NCBI GenBank assembly: GCA_945869935.1
Contig: CAMBSA010000115.1
Coordinates: 1 to 6,464 of the forward strand
Source of the DNA: Bordetella parapertussis
GTDB lineage: Bacteria; Pseudomonadota; Gammaproteobacteria; Burkholderiales; SG8-39
DNA length: 6,464 nt
Reading direction: 5' to 3'
Below, piece by piece: positions 1 to 6,386 of this stretch; within the stretch, counting starts at the first letter, position 1, and every line of letters begins with the position of its first letter. A program made the translations under genes and the position numbers. The notes beneath the pieces were generated by a model. The model did no database searches. It was not told where the DNA came from and saw only the letters and a list, made by a program, of their open reading frames with translations.

Positions 1-104
1 GGACATTATTTCGGGCTCATTCCCGGAAAAGCCGGCTGAGACCTCAACACGGCAGCTACCTGGATTGGACTTCGATCCGGCGACTTGGTTGCCATGGTCA
101 CGGT
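1..104. other. Region beyond the cox terminator, no certain gene
   Basis: This edge segment lies downstream of the coxC terminator. On the minus strand a 29-codon frame opens at ATG 95 and ends in TAA at 8-6. The stop overlaps an ATG at 6-4 (TAATG) that would run off the window. No Shine-Dalgarno sequence precedes ATG 95, because the terminator T-run sits just upstream, and the peptide resembles no family I know. In many betaproteobacteria coxC is followed by a small membrane protein and a SURF1 gene, but nothing here identifies either. It may be the leader of the next gene. Confidence 0.3.
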
Positions 105-137
105 AAAAAAGAAACGCCGCACATTGTGCGGCGTTTC
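105..137 (-). terminator. Rho-independent terminator of the cox operon
   Basis: A perfect 12-bp inverted repeat (111-122 paired with 126-137, sequence GAAACGCCGCAC and its complement) closes on a 3-nt loop. On the minus strand it is followed at once by six T residues (110-105). It begins 37 nt past the coxC stop codon, the expected place for the 3' end of the operon. The plus strand has no comparable T-run after the stem, so it should act mainly on minus-strand transcripts. Confidence 0.93.
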
Positions 138-144
138 TCCTTGC

Positions 145-178
145 CCGTCCGGGCTGATCGGGACGGACGGCCGATCAG
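145..178 (-). other. Two mutually exclusive hairpins at the coxC stop codon
   Basis: Two overlapping inverted repeats lie between the coxC 3' end and the terminator. One is an 8-bp stem, CTGATCGG (154-161) with CCGATCAG (171-178), whose arm includes the coxC stop codon (177-175). The other is a 7-bp stem, CCGTCCG (145-151) with CGGACGG (164-170). They share bases and cannot form fully together. They may add 3'-end stability to the mRNA or be chance in GC-rich sequence. Confidence 0.4.
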
Positions 179-1032
179 AGCCAGTACACCAGCACGAACA
201 GCAGCAGCCAGACCACGTCAACGAAGTGCCAGTACCAGGCGGCGGCTTCGAACGCGAAATGATGATCCGGCTTGAAATGGCCGGACATGCAGCGGAATAG
301 CATGACCGTCAGCATGATCGCGCCAACCGTCACGTGGAAGCCGTGAAAGCCGGTGAGCATGTAGAAGGTCGAGCCGTACACGCCGGTGCTGAGTTTGAGG
401 TTCAGCTCGGAGTAGGCGTGGGCGTATTCGTAGGCCTGCAGCCCGAGGAACACAACGCCGAGGGCGATGGTCAGAAACAGCCACAGGTTGAGCTGGCCGC
501 GCTTGTTCTCCGTGAGGCCGTGGTGCGCGATCGTCAAGGTCACGCCCGAGGTCAGGAGCAAAAGCGTGTTGATCGCGGGAATGCCCCACGCTGATACCGG
601 AGTGAACGGATCCACGATGCTGGACGGACCGACCGTCGGCCAGGCGGCCGAGAAATCGGGCCAGAGCAATTTCTGCTCAAGCGATCCGAGGTCCGGAATC
701 GACAGATTCCGCGCATAGAACAGCGCGCCGAAGAAAGCTGCGAAGAACATCACCTCGGAGAAGATGAACCAGCTCATTCCCCAGCGGAAGGACGTGTCCT
801 CCCAGCTCTTGTATTTGCCGTGTTCGGACTCGCCGATGACCGCACCGAACCAGCGGAACATCATCAGGATGAGCGTTGCAAAGCCGAGCAGGACCACCCA
901 CGCTCCGGCGCCTGCTCCGTTAAACCAGGCCACCGCGCCGGAGGCCATGAGCAGCAATGCAAACGACCCGTAGATCATGTAGGCCGACGGCTGCGGCACG
1001 AAATAGTGGGTATGCGCGCCTGCTTGATTCAT
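175..1032 (-). CDS. coxC: Cytochrome c oxidase subunit III
   Basis: Core subunit III of the aa3-type cytochrome c oxidase, an inner-membrane protein that carries no redox cofactor. In the family it stabilises subunit I during turnover and supports proton uptake into the D channel. The protein has 285 residues with about seven hydrophobic spans (roughly 18-38, 43-62, 86-106, 151-171, 182-203, 223-247 and 264-284). Family signatures are visible: WFIFSEVMFF at 88-97 with the conserved Glu93, TGFHGFHV at 227-234, and the C-terminal AAAWYWHFVDVVWL at 263-276. The ATG is supported by GGGAGA at 1044-1039 with a 6-nt spacer. It is the last gene of the operon, 61 nt after the DUF2970 gene, and a strong terminator follows. 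Nothing looks truncated. Confidence 0.98.
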   Translation of the reverse strand: MNQAGAHTHYFVPQPSAYMIYGSFALLLMASGAVAWFNGAGAGAWVVLLGFATLILMMFRWFGAVIGESEHGKYKSWEDTSFRWGMSWFIFSEVMFFAAFFGALFYARNLSIPDLGSLEQKLLWPDFSAAWPTVGPSSIVDPFTPVSAWGIPAINTLLLLTSGVTLTIAHHGLTENKRGQLNLWLFLTIALGVVFLGLQAYEYAHAYSELNLKLSTGVYGSTFYMLTGFHGFHVTVGAIMLTVMLFRCMSGHFKPDHHFAFEAAAWYWHFVDVVWLLLFVLVYWL

Positions 1033-1093
1033 CGTTGTTCTCCCTGCCCCTGAAATTTCGAAAATCGCACGGTTCTGTAAAAAAGGTTCTGGC

Positions 1094-1315
1094 TCAGCCT
1101 GCTGCGTGTTTGATGACGTAACGCACCACCAGCAGGATGGTTGTGACGAACAGCGCTGCCCCGATTATTCCCGCGACGATGACCTGCACGGGTTTGAGGT
1201 TCACGACATCGGACTCGAGCGCGCTCTTGCGGCGGATGCCGAGGAACGACCAGAACACCGCCTTCGCGACTGCGAAAAGAGATGCCTGCCTGCGCTTGTC
1301 TGCCAAGACGCTCAC
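1094..1315 (-). CDS. DUF2970 family small membrane protein
   Basis: A 73-residue protein matching the DUF2970 pattern as I recall it. A cytosolic-looking basic N-terminus is followed by AVFWSFLGIRR (19-29), an acidic SALESD stretch (31-36), and KPVQVIVAGIIGAALF (41-56) leading into one membrane span (about 43-66). The function is unknown. Its fixed place between ctaG and coxC in betaproteobacterial cox operons suggests a role in oxidase assembly or stability, which is inference. The start is GTG at 1315-1313 and overlaps the ctaG stop by four bases (GTGA). There is no good Shine-Dalgarno and no other in-frame start, so translation is probably coupled to ctaG. Confidence 0.88.
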   Translation of the reverse strand: MSVLADKRRQASLFAVAKAVFWSFLGIRRKSALESDVVNLKPVQVIVAGIIGAALFVTTILLVVRYVIKHAAG

Positions 1316-1869
1316 CCCGGCTTTCTCTGCGTGCCGTTGACTTCAAAGAAGGTGTAGGACAGGGTGATCGTGCCGACATCGGACGGAATATCCGGATCGA
1401 TGACGAAAACCACCGGCATGCGCCTGACTTCACCCGGTCCGAGCGTCTGCTGCTGAAAGCAGAAGCATTCGAGTTTCTTGAAATATTGTGCGGCACCGGC
1501 CGGGCTGTAGCTCGGCACGGCCTGACCGGTTACCGGCCGATCAAGCGTGTTCTTCACTTCGTACACGACCTGGGTGACCGCGCCGGGATGAACCGTCACC
1601 CGCGGCTCGAGCGGACGAAAGGTCCAGGCGAGCCTCTGGACGTTGGAGTCGAACTCCACGCCCACCGAGCGCGACATGTCCACCTGGGTGTTCTTCGCCG
1701 GTGCCGCGTCCGCCTTGAACACGTTGCGAATGCCGGTGACCTCGCAGATCTGCTCGTAGAACGGCACCAGGGCGAATCCGAATCCGAACATCCCAAGCGC
1801 CACGACGAGAAGTTTTCTCAGCAGGTTGCGGTTGGCCCGCGCGAGGCCTGGCTGGGCGATGGCGCTCAT
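1312..1869 (-). CDS. ctaG: Cytochrome c oxidase assembly protein CtaG/Cox11
   Basis: Membrane-anchored copper chaperone that in this family inserts copper into the CuB site of subunit I. The 185-residue protein has a short basic N-terminus, one membrane anchor (about 18-36), then a periplasmic immunoglobulin-like domain. The diagnostic copper-binding motif CFCF is at 135-138 (Cys135 and Cys137), and a third conserved cysteine, Cys42, lies in PFYEQICEVTG just after the anchor. Length and motif spacing are typical of bacterial Cox11, and the C-terminal SYTFFEVN segment is also conserved. The start codon overlaps the stop of the upstream 36-residue gene (ATGA), with no Shine-Dalgarno of its own, and its stop overlaps the GTG of the DUF2970 gene. 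It is therefore the centre of a translationally coupled trio. Confidence 0.97.
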   Translation of the reverse strand: MSAIAQPGLARANRNLLRKLLVVALGMFGFGFALVPFYEQICEVTGIRNVFKADAAPAKNTQVDMSRSVGVEFDSNVQRLAWTFRPLEPRVTVHPGAVTQVVYEVKNTLDRPVTGQAVPSYSPAGAAQYFKKLECFCFQQQTLGPGEVRRMPVVFVIDPDIPSDVGTITLSYTFFEVNGTQRKPG

Positions 1870-1976
1870 TTGAACAGCAGGTACTTGACCAGGATCCCGA
1901 CGAAAAACGCGGCCGCCACCGAAAGCAGAATCAGCGCGGTGCGAAGATTGTTCGGTGTGGCGGTCGGGTTGTTCAT
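1866..1976 (-). CDS. Cytochrome oxidase small assembly protein, 36 aa
   Basis: A very short gene in the 126-bp gap between coxA and ctaG. It encodes 36 residues: a polar N-terminus (MNNPTATPNN), then one hydrophobic helix from about 11 to 34 that includes ALILLSVAAAFFVGILVKY, ending in LLFK. The FFVGI-Lys-Tyr pattern and the location fit the tiny single-span protein annotated in betaproteobacteria as cytochrome oxidase small assembly protein; this comes from memory of that family. The start is ATG 1976, 19 nt after the coxA stop, with a weak AAGAGA upstream. Its TGA stop shares four bases (ATGA) with the ctaG start, so the two are probably translated together. The molecular role is not known to me. 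Confidence 0.85.
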   Translation of the reverse strand: MNNPTATPNNLRTALILLSVAAAFFVGILVKYLLFK

Positions 1977-1995
1977 GACGGTGTCTCTTGCCGGA

Positions 1996-3582
1996 TTACT
2001 TGACGATCGGCTGTTCTTCGAAGCTGTGATACGGCGCGGGCGAGGGGAGATGGGTCCACTCGAGGGTGTCCGCGCCTTCCCACGGATTCGCCGGCGCCTT
2101 CTCTCCGCCCTTTATGCACTTCAGAATGACCGCGAGGAAGATCAGTTGCGACAGGCCGAATCCGAATGCGCCGATGGTGGCGAGCATGTTGAAGTCAGTG
2201 AACTGCGGCGCGTAGTCGGGAATCCGGCGCGGCATGCCCGCGAGGCCAAGGAAGTGCATCGGGAAGAAGGTGATGTTGAAGAAAATCATGGAAAGCCAGA
2301 AGTGCCACTTGCCGAGGGTCTCGTTGTACATGTGGCCGGTCCATTTCGGGATCCAGAAGTAGGTGCCCGAGAACAGCGCGAACAGGGAGCCGGCGACCAG
2401 TACGTAATGGAAGTGCGCGACCACGTAATAGGTGTCCTGGATCTGGTAGTCGATCGGCGCGATCGCGCAGATCAGACCGGTGAAGCCGCCCATCGAGAAC
2501 ACGAACAGGAACCCGACCGAGAACAGCATCGGCGTCTCGAAGGTCATCGAGCCCTTCCACATCGTGGCGACCCAGTTGAACACCTTCACCCCGGTGGGCA
2601 CCGCGATCAGCACCGTTGCGTACATGAAGAACAACTGGCCCGCGACCGGCATGCCGACGGTGAACATGTGGTGCGCCCAGACGATGAACGACAGGATCGC
2701 GATCGACGAGGTCGCGTACACCATCGACGCGTAGCCGAACAGAGGCTTGCGCGCGAACGCCGGGATCACCTGCGAGACGATGCCGAAGGCCGGCAGAATC
2801 ATGATGTAGACCTCGGGGTGGCCGAAGAACCAGAAGATATGCTGGAACATCACCGGGTCACCGCCGCCCGCCGCGTTGAAGAACGAGGTGCCGAAGTGGC
2901 GGTCGGTCAGGAGCATTGTGATCGCGCCGGCAAGCACCGGCATCACCGCGATCAGCAGGTAGGCGGTGATCAGCCAGGTCCACACGAACAGCGGCATCTT
3001 CATCAGGGTCATGCCGGGGGCGCGCATGTTGAGGATGGTGGTGACGATGTTGATAGAGCCCATGATCGAGGAGGCGCCCATGATGTGCAGCGCGAAGATG
3101 CCGAGGTCCATGCCCGGGCCCATCTGGGTGGAGAGCGGGGCGTAGATCGTCCAGCCACCGGAGGGGGCACCGCCGGGCACGAAGAACGAGGACACCAGAA
3201 GGATCGCCGCCGGTGGAAGCAGCCAGAAGCTCCAGTTGTTCATGCGGGCGAAGGCCATGTCGGGGGCGCCGATCATCATCGGGATCTGCCAGTTCGCGAA
3301 TCCGACGAAGGCCGGCATGATCGCGCCGAACACCATGATCAGTCCGTGCATGGTGGTGAGCGAGTTGAAGAACTCCGGCCGCCAGAACTGCATGCCGGGC
3401 TGGAACAGTTCAACCCGGATGCCGAGCGCGAGTGTTCCGCCGGTAAGCAGCATGATGAAGCTGAACCACAGGTACATCGTTCCGATGTCCTTGTGGTTGG
3501 TCGTCGTGACCCAGCGCATGATCCCGGTGGGGTGATGCGCGTGATCGTCGTGATGCCCGTGGTTGTCGAGGACGGCGCTCAT
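1996..3582 (-). CDS. coxA: Cytochrome c oxidase subunit I, aa3-type
   Basis: Catalytic subunit of the heme-copper oxidase. It reduces O2 to water at the heme a3-CuB centre and pumps protons across the inner membrane. The 528-residue protein has the usual twelve membrane spans. Visible ligands: His79 (TTMHG) and His392 for heme a; His390 for heme a3; His255, His304 and His305 for CuB; and Tyr259, which in the family is cross-linked to His255. Proton-path residues are also present: Asp108 and Asn97 in NWQIPMMIGAPDMAF, Glu257 in GHPEVY, and Lys333 in TGVKVF. Glu in GHPEVY with both D- and K-channel residues places it in the A1 subgroup. The N-terminus is His-rich (six His in residues 8-17). CAGGAG at 3594-3589, 6 nt from the ATG, supports the start. 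It lies 64 nt after coxB. Confidence 0.99.
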   Translation of the reverse strand: MSAVLDNHGHHDDHAHHPTGIMRWVTTTNHKDIGTMYLWFSFIMLLTGGTLALGIRVELFQPGMQFWRPEFFNSLTTMHGLIMVFGAIMPAFVGFANWQIPMMIGAPDMAFARMNNWSFWLLPPAAILLVSSFFVPGGAPSGGWTIYAPLSTQMGPGMDLGIFALHIMGASSIMGSINIVTTILNMRAPGMTLMKMPLFVWTWLITAYLLIAVMPVLAGAITMLLTDRHFGTSFFNAAGGGDPVMFQHIFWFFGHPEVYIMILPAFGIVSQVIPAFARKPLFGYASMVYATSSIAILSFIVWAHHMFTVGMPVAGQLFFMYATVLIAVPTGVKVFNWVATMWKGSMTFETPMLFSVGFLFVFSMGGFTGLICAIAPIDYQIQDTYYVVAHFHYVLVAGSLFALFSGTYFWIPKWTGHMYNETLGKWHFWLSMIFFNITFFPMHFLGLAGMPRRIPDYAPQFTDFNMLATIGAFGFGLSQLIFLAVILKCIKGGEKAPANPWEGADTLEWTHLPSPAPYHSFEEQPIVK

Positions 3583-3646
3583 TCGTGGCTCCTGATTTCT
3601 GTTCTGCTGGATTTCTTGGTACCGGTCCGGGGATGCGCTGCGCGGC

Positions 3647-4843
3647 TTACTTGCGCGCTGCCTTGACGTCGGACGGCTGGATTACTTCGCCCGACTTGTT
3701 GCCCCAGTTGTTCCGAGAGAAGGTGATCACGGCGGCGATGTCGGTGTCGGACAACTGCTTGCCGAAGGCCGCCATCGCAGTGTTCGGCTTGCCATTGAGC
3801 AAGAGGGCAATCTGGTCCGCCTTGGGGCCTGCAATCATCTTGGATCCGTCCAGCGCGGGAAACGCACCCTTGACACCTTGCCCTGTCGCCTGGTGGCAGG
3901 CGACGCAGTTCGCGGCATATACCTTCTCGCCGCGGGCCTTCATGTCGGCGAGTTCCCAGGTCTTGTTCGGATCATCTGCCGCGGCGGCCATTTTCTTTTT
4001 CTGATCGCCCACCCAGGCGGCGTACTTTTCGGCCGAAAGAACATTGACGACGATCGGCATGAACCCGTGTTGCTTGCCGCAGAGTTCTGCGCACTGGCCG
4101 CGGTAGGTACCTTCGGTCTCGGCCTTGAACCAGGCGTCGCGTACAAAGCCCGGAATCGCATCCTGTTTGACGCCGAACGCTGGGACCCACCAGGCGTGAA
4201 TGACGTCGTTGGCGGTGATGAGAATGCGCACCTTCTTGCCGACCGGAACGACCAGCGGATTGTCCACCTCGAGCAGGTAGTTCTCGCCTTTTTTCTCGTT
4301 GCTGTAGATCTGATCAAACGGAGTTGAAAGATTGGAGAGGAAGGAAATGCCCTCGCCCTCGCCCTTCAGGTAGTCGTATCCCCACTTCCACTGATATCCG
4401 GTGGCCTTGATGGTGATTTCGGGGTTGGTCGTGTCCTTCATCGCAAGCAGGGTCTTCGTTGCCGGCCACGCCATTCCGAGGAGGATGATTGCCGGGATGA
4501 TCGTCCAGACGATTTCCACCGTGGTGTTCTCATGGAACTGCGCGGCCTTGTGCCCGACCGATTTGCGATGTTTGAACACGGAGTAGAACATCACCGAGAA
4601 CACCAGCACGAACACAACAAGGCAGATCCACATCATCAGCGTGTGCAGTTCGTAGATGTCCGCTGCGACTTTTGTCGCCGGGTGCTGAAGATTGTATTTT
4701 GCCGGCGCGGCGGCACCCTGGGCGAACGCCACACCCGATGCCGTCAACGCAGTGATGAACGCGGCCGTCTTTGCGCCGGCCGTTCCGGAAAGCGAACGAA
4801 TCGCTCCTTTCACCGCATTTGTGTCGATTCTTGTGTTGCTCAT
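3647..4843 (-). CDS. coxB: Cytochrome c oxidase subunit II fused to cytochrome c
   Basis: Subunit II takes electrons from cytochrome c through its CuA centre and passes them to heme a. The predicted protein has 398 residues: a signal-like segment ending near AFA-Q (41/42), two membrane spans (about 63-88 and 107-128), then a periplasmic cupredoxin domain. CuA ligands are complete: His216, Cys251, Glu253, Cys255, His259 and Met262. The aromatic patch QWKWGYDY (151-158) is also present. A class I cytochrome c domain is fused C-terminally (about 300-380) with CVACH at 313-317 and probable axial Met357, giving a caa3-like arrangement. The frame is open upstream to an ATG at 5068. That extension has no subunit II character, while ATG 4843 has a ribosome binding site and gives a normal signal peptide. 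It is the first gene of the cox operon. Confidence 0.97.
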   Translation of the reverse strand: MSNTRIDTNAVKGAIRSLSGTAGAKTAAFITALTASGVAFAQGAAAPAKYNLQHPATKVAADIYELHTLMMWICLVVFVLVFSVMFYSVFKHRKSVGHKAAQFHENTTVEIVWTIIPAIILLGMAWPATKTLLAMKDTTNPEITIKATGYQWKWGYDYLKGEGEGISFLSNLSTPFDQIYSNEKKGENYLLEVDNPLVVPVGKKVRILITANDVIHAWWVPAFGVKQDAIPGFVRDAWFKAETEGTYRGQCAELCGKQHGFMPIVVNVLSAEKYAAWVGDQKKKMAAAADDPNKTWELADMKARGEKVYAANCVACHQATGQGVKGAFPALDGSKMIAGPKADQIALLLNGKPNTAMAAFGKQLSDTDIAAVITFSRNNWGNKSGEVIQPSDVKAARK

Positions 4844-4847
4844 CGTA

Positions 4848-4853
4848 TCCCTG
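4848..4853 (-). promoter_or_regulatory. Ribosome binding site that fixes the coxB start
   Basis: Read on the minus strand, CAGGGA lies 4 nt before ATG 4843. It supports this start over the in-frame upstream ATGs at 5068 and 4960, whose products would carry an Arg-rich, non-conserved extension ahead of the signal peptide. Confidence 0.6.
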
Positions 4854-5148
4854 TGCCCTTTCAGAATTCTCGTAATTCTTCTCACGCCGCTGCCGCGAGT
4901 TTGCAGTGACGCTCTACATTCCGCGTCTTGATGCGGGCCGCGAGTCCGCGCCCCCGTCATCACTTCGGCGTGGCGCAAACGGGCGCCACGATCACAAATC
5001 CAGAACTTACCTCGTGCCCGCGCAACAGCGCCCTGCTTCCCATGCGTCCGGCAGGCGAAATCGAGCAATTGGACTTGAGCGTAAGTGTGAAATCCGGTGA
5101 CGATGCCGTGTGCACGACGAGAGCCCGATTACGCACGCTCTCCATGGC

Positions 5149-5177
5149 TTTAGATCCCTGGAAATCAGTCCCTGCAA
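5149..5177 (-). promoter_or_regulatory. Weak candidate promoter for the cox operon
   Basis: On the minus strand, TTGCAG (5177-5172) and TCTAAA (5154-5149) are separated by 17 nt. They match the sigma70 boxes at three and four of six positions. Transcription from here would give coxB a leader of roughly 300 nt. A second candidate lies at 5220-5249, inside the bioC terminator dyad. Neither is strong, and the choice is open. Confidence 0.2.
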
Positions 5178-5206
5178 GCGCACCGCATTCGATGACGGAA
5201 AACCTG

Positions 5207-5263
5207 AAAAACCCCTGCTAAATTAGCACAGTACCCATTGCGCGAGCAAGGTTCCTAGCAGGG
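5207..5263 (-). terminator. Candidate terminator after bioC
   Basis: An 8-bp inverted repeat, CCCTGCTA (5213-5220) with TAGCAGGG (5256-5263), encloses 35 nt. On the minus strand it is followed by G and then five T residues (5211-5207). The first arm begins 3 nt past the bioC stop codon, a fitting location. The loop is long for an intrinsic terminator. It also contains the palindromic TGCTAAATTAGCA (5216-5228), which shares bases with the distal arm and could form an alternative stem. The call is moderate for these reasons. Confidence 0.45.
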
Positions 5264-5266
5264 AAA

Positions 5267-6190
5267 TCACCGCGCGGCGCGCGTCTTTGCACTCATGTCG
5301 AAGCGTATCGGCGCGCGTCCGTCGGGCAGTCGTTGCGAGGCGTGGCGCGGTTCGCCTTTCCATGCGTGACCAAAAATCAGTTCGATCGTCGCGGGCAGGT
5401 GGTCGTTGCGCCGCATTGCCTCATAGGCTTGCTTGAAGCGTGCCCAGGCCTCGGGCGTCAGCAGTCCGCGTCGCCTGTCTGCGGCTACATTGGTCTCGCC
5501 GGTTGAGCGCAGGTCGCGAATGAGTCCTTCGACATCCGCATACGTGAGCGTTAGCGCCTGCATGTCGACCACGGGGGTTGCGAATCCGCTTGCGGCCATC
5601 ATGTCGCCGAGGTCGTGCATGTCGACGAATCGCATCGTGTGCGAATAAGAATCGATTCCAACGAACGCCTCGCGAAGTTCGCGCAGCGTGTCCGGGCCGT
5701 AGCTAGAAAACATCAAAAGCCCGCCGGGTTCGAGTACCCGCGCGAATTCGGTGAAGGCAGCGGCCGGGTCGCGCACCCACGCGAGTGCGAGGTTGGACCA
5801 GATCATCGAAGCGCTGGATACGGCGAACGGAAGCTGCTCCATGTCGGCGCAACAGGTTGACCGCAGGCTTGCGCCCGTGGCCCGGCCGACCCAGCGCTTT
5901 AGCAGGGCGCCGATTCCTCCGTCTCGTCCCGAACCTTCAAGCAAGGGCAGGCACGAATCGATGCCGATGATCCCGGTCGACGGGTAGCGCGAGGTCAAGA
6001 GTTCCATGCTCGCACCGCGGCCGCAGCCCAGGTCGAGAATGCGTTTGGGCGTGAACTTCAGATAGTCGAGCCGATCGGCCATGCGGCTTTCCGCTTCGCG
6101 GGCGAGGAAATCCCCTTTCGCGACGCTTGCTGCTGCCCGCGCGAACATTCGTCTTGCCGCGCGGGTGTCGATTCCCGGGGGCTGATTCAT
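5267..6190 (-). CDS. bioC: BioC-like SAM-dependent methyltransferase
   Basis: A class I methyltransferase of 307 residues that best fits BioC, the malonyl-ACP O-methyltransferase. BioC caps the malonyl group so that fatty-acid synthesis can build the pimeloyl chain of biotin. The SAM-binding motif ILDLGCGRG is at 51-59, the acidic residue of motif II is Asp78 in GIDS, and ADMEQLPF is at 115-122. BioC-like signatures follow: SNLALAWVRDP (132-142), GPDTLRELR (165-173), and RFVDMHDLGDMMAASGF (187-203). The protein is soluble with no signal peptide. ATG 6190 was chosen over in-frame ATGs at 6388 and 6208 because it gives the usual BioC N-terminus and GGTGGGG lies just upstream; the extension is Pro/Arg-rich and unconserved. 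No other biotin gene is in view. The related NDUFAF5-type methyltransferases are an alternative. Confidence 0.82.
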   Translation of the reverse strand: MNQPPGIDTRAARRMFARAAASVAKGDFLAREAESRMADRLDYLKFTPKRILDLGCGRGASMELLTSRYPSTGIIGIDSCLPLLEGSGRDGGIGALLKRWVGRATGASLRSTCCADMEQLPFAVSSASMIWSNLALAWVRDPAAAFTEFARVLEPGGLLMFSSYGPDTLRELREAFVGIDSYSHTMRFVDMHDLGDMMAASGFATPVVDMQALTLTYADVEGLIRDLRSTGETNVAADRRRGLLTPEAWARFKQAYEAMRRNDHLPATIELIFGHAWKGEPRHASQRLPDGRAPIRFDMSAKTRAAR

Positions 6191-6386
6191 CGCCCCACCG
6201 TCTGGCATGGGGAGGATCGTCCCGCCGAATGAGCCGCGACGTCGTCCGATACGGTTCGCTGTGCGTTGATCGCATGCAGGCGTCTTCCATGGCGCCGGGC
6301 AGGGCGAGCGGGCGCAGGTCGGGCGGCGATGGTGCGATAGGGGAGGGGCTGCATGACGCGGCGGATCATCAGAGGGCGGGGTGTGC
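6191..6386. other. Divergent intergenic region upstream of bioC
   Basis: About 200 bp between the bioC start and the plus-strand frame at the window edge. The bioC frame stays open across it, as do other frames, but the encoded Pro/Arg-rich peptides look like GC-rich noise. It should hold the bioC leader and any promoter for the divergent frame. By eye I see no biotin-repressor-type operator and no strong plus-strand promoter. Confidence 0.5.

Larger units (their letters stand above)
4844..5266. other. 423-bp non-coding gap, probable cox operon leader
   Basis: No convincing gene lies between coxB and bioC. Short frames occur on both strands (for example 4960-5145 minus and 4928-5221 plus), but none has a recognisable family, a good ribosome site or conserved-looking composition. 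The right end holds a dyad with a T-run that may end bioC. Two weak sigma70-like promoter candidates face coxB (5149-5177 and about 5220-5249). A small dyad, AGAATTCT (4863-4870), sits just upstream of the coxB ribosome site within an imperfect tandem 9-nt repeat. No clear FNR-type or CRP-type site was found by eye. Confidence 0.6.

Noticed and set aside
1075..1096. Six-T run after the DUF2970 gene as an internal terminator
   Set aside because: Only a 3-bp stem (GGC/GCC) precedes it on the minus strand, too weak for an intrinsic terminator, and coxC must be transcribed through it.
1282..3666. A 794-codon plus-strand open frame antisense to coxA and ctaG
   Set aside because: It is the mirror of strongly conserved minus-strand genes in GC-rich DNA. 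Its protein is full of Arg, His, Asp and Glu in low-complexity order, has no recognisable domain, and lies wholly over genes with verified catalytic motifs.
4844..5068. 75-codon N-terminal extension of coxB from ATG 5068
   Set aside because: The extension is Arg-rich and unlike any subunit II. ATG 4843 has a ribosome site and begins a normal-length protein with a signal peptide.
4928..5221. 97-codon plus-strand frame in the coxB-bioC gap, and a 61-codon minus-strand frame at 5145-4960
   Set aside because: Neither has a ribosome site, a family resemblance or a hydrophobic pattern. Open frames of this length are expected by chance at this base composition.
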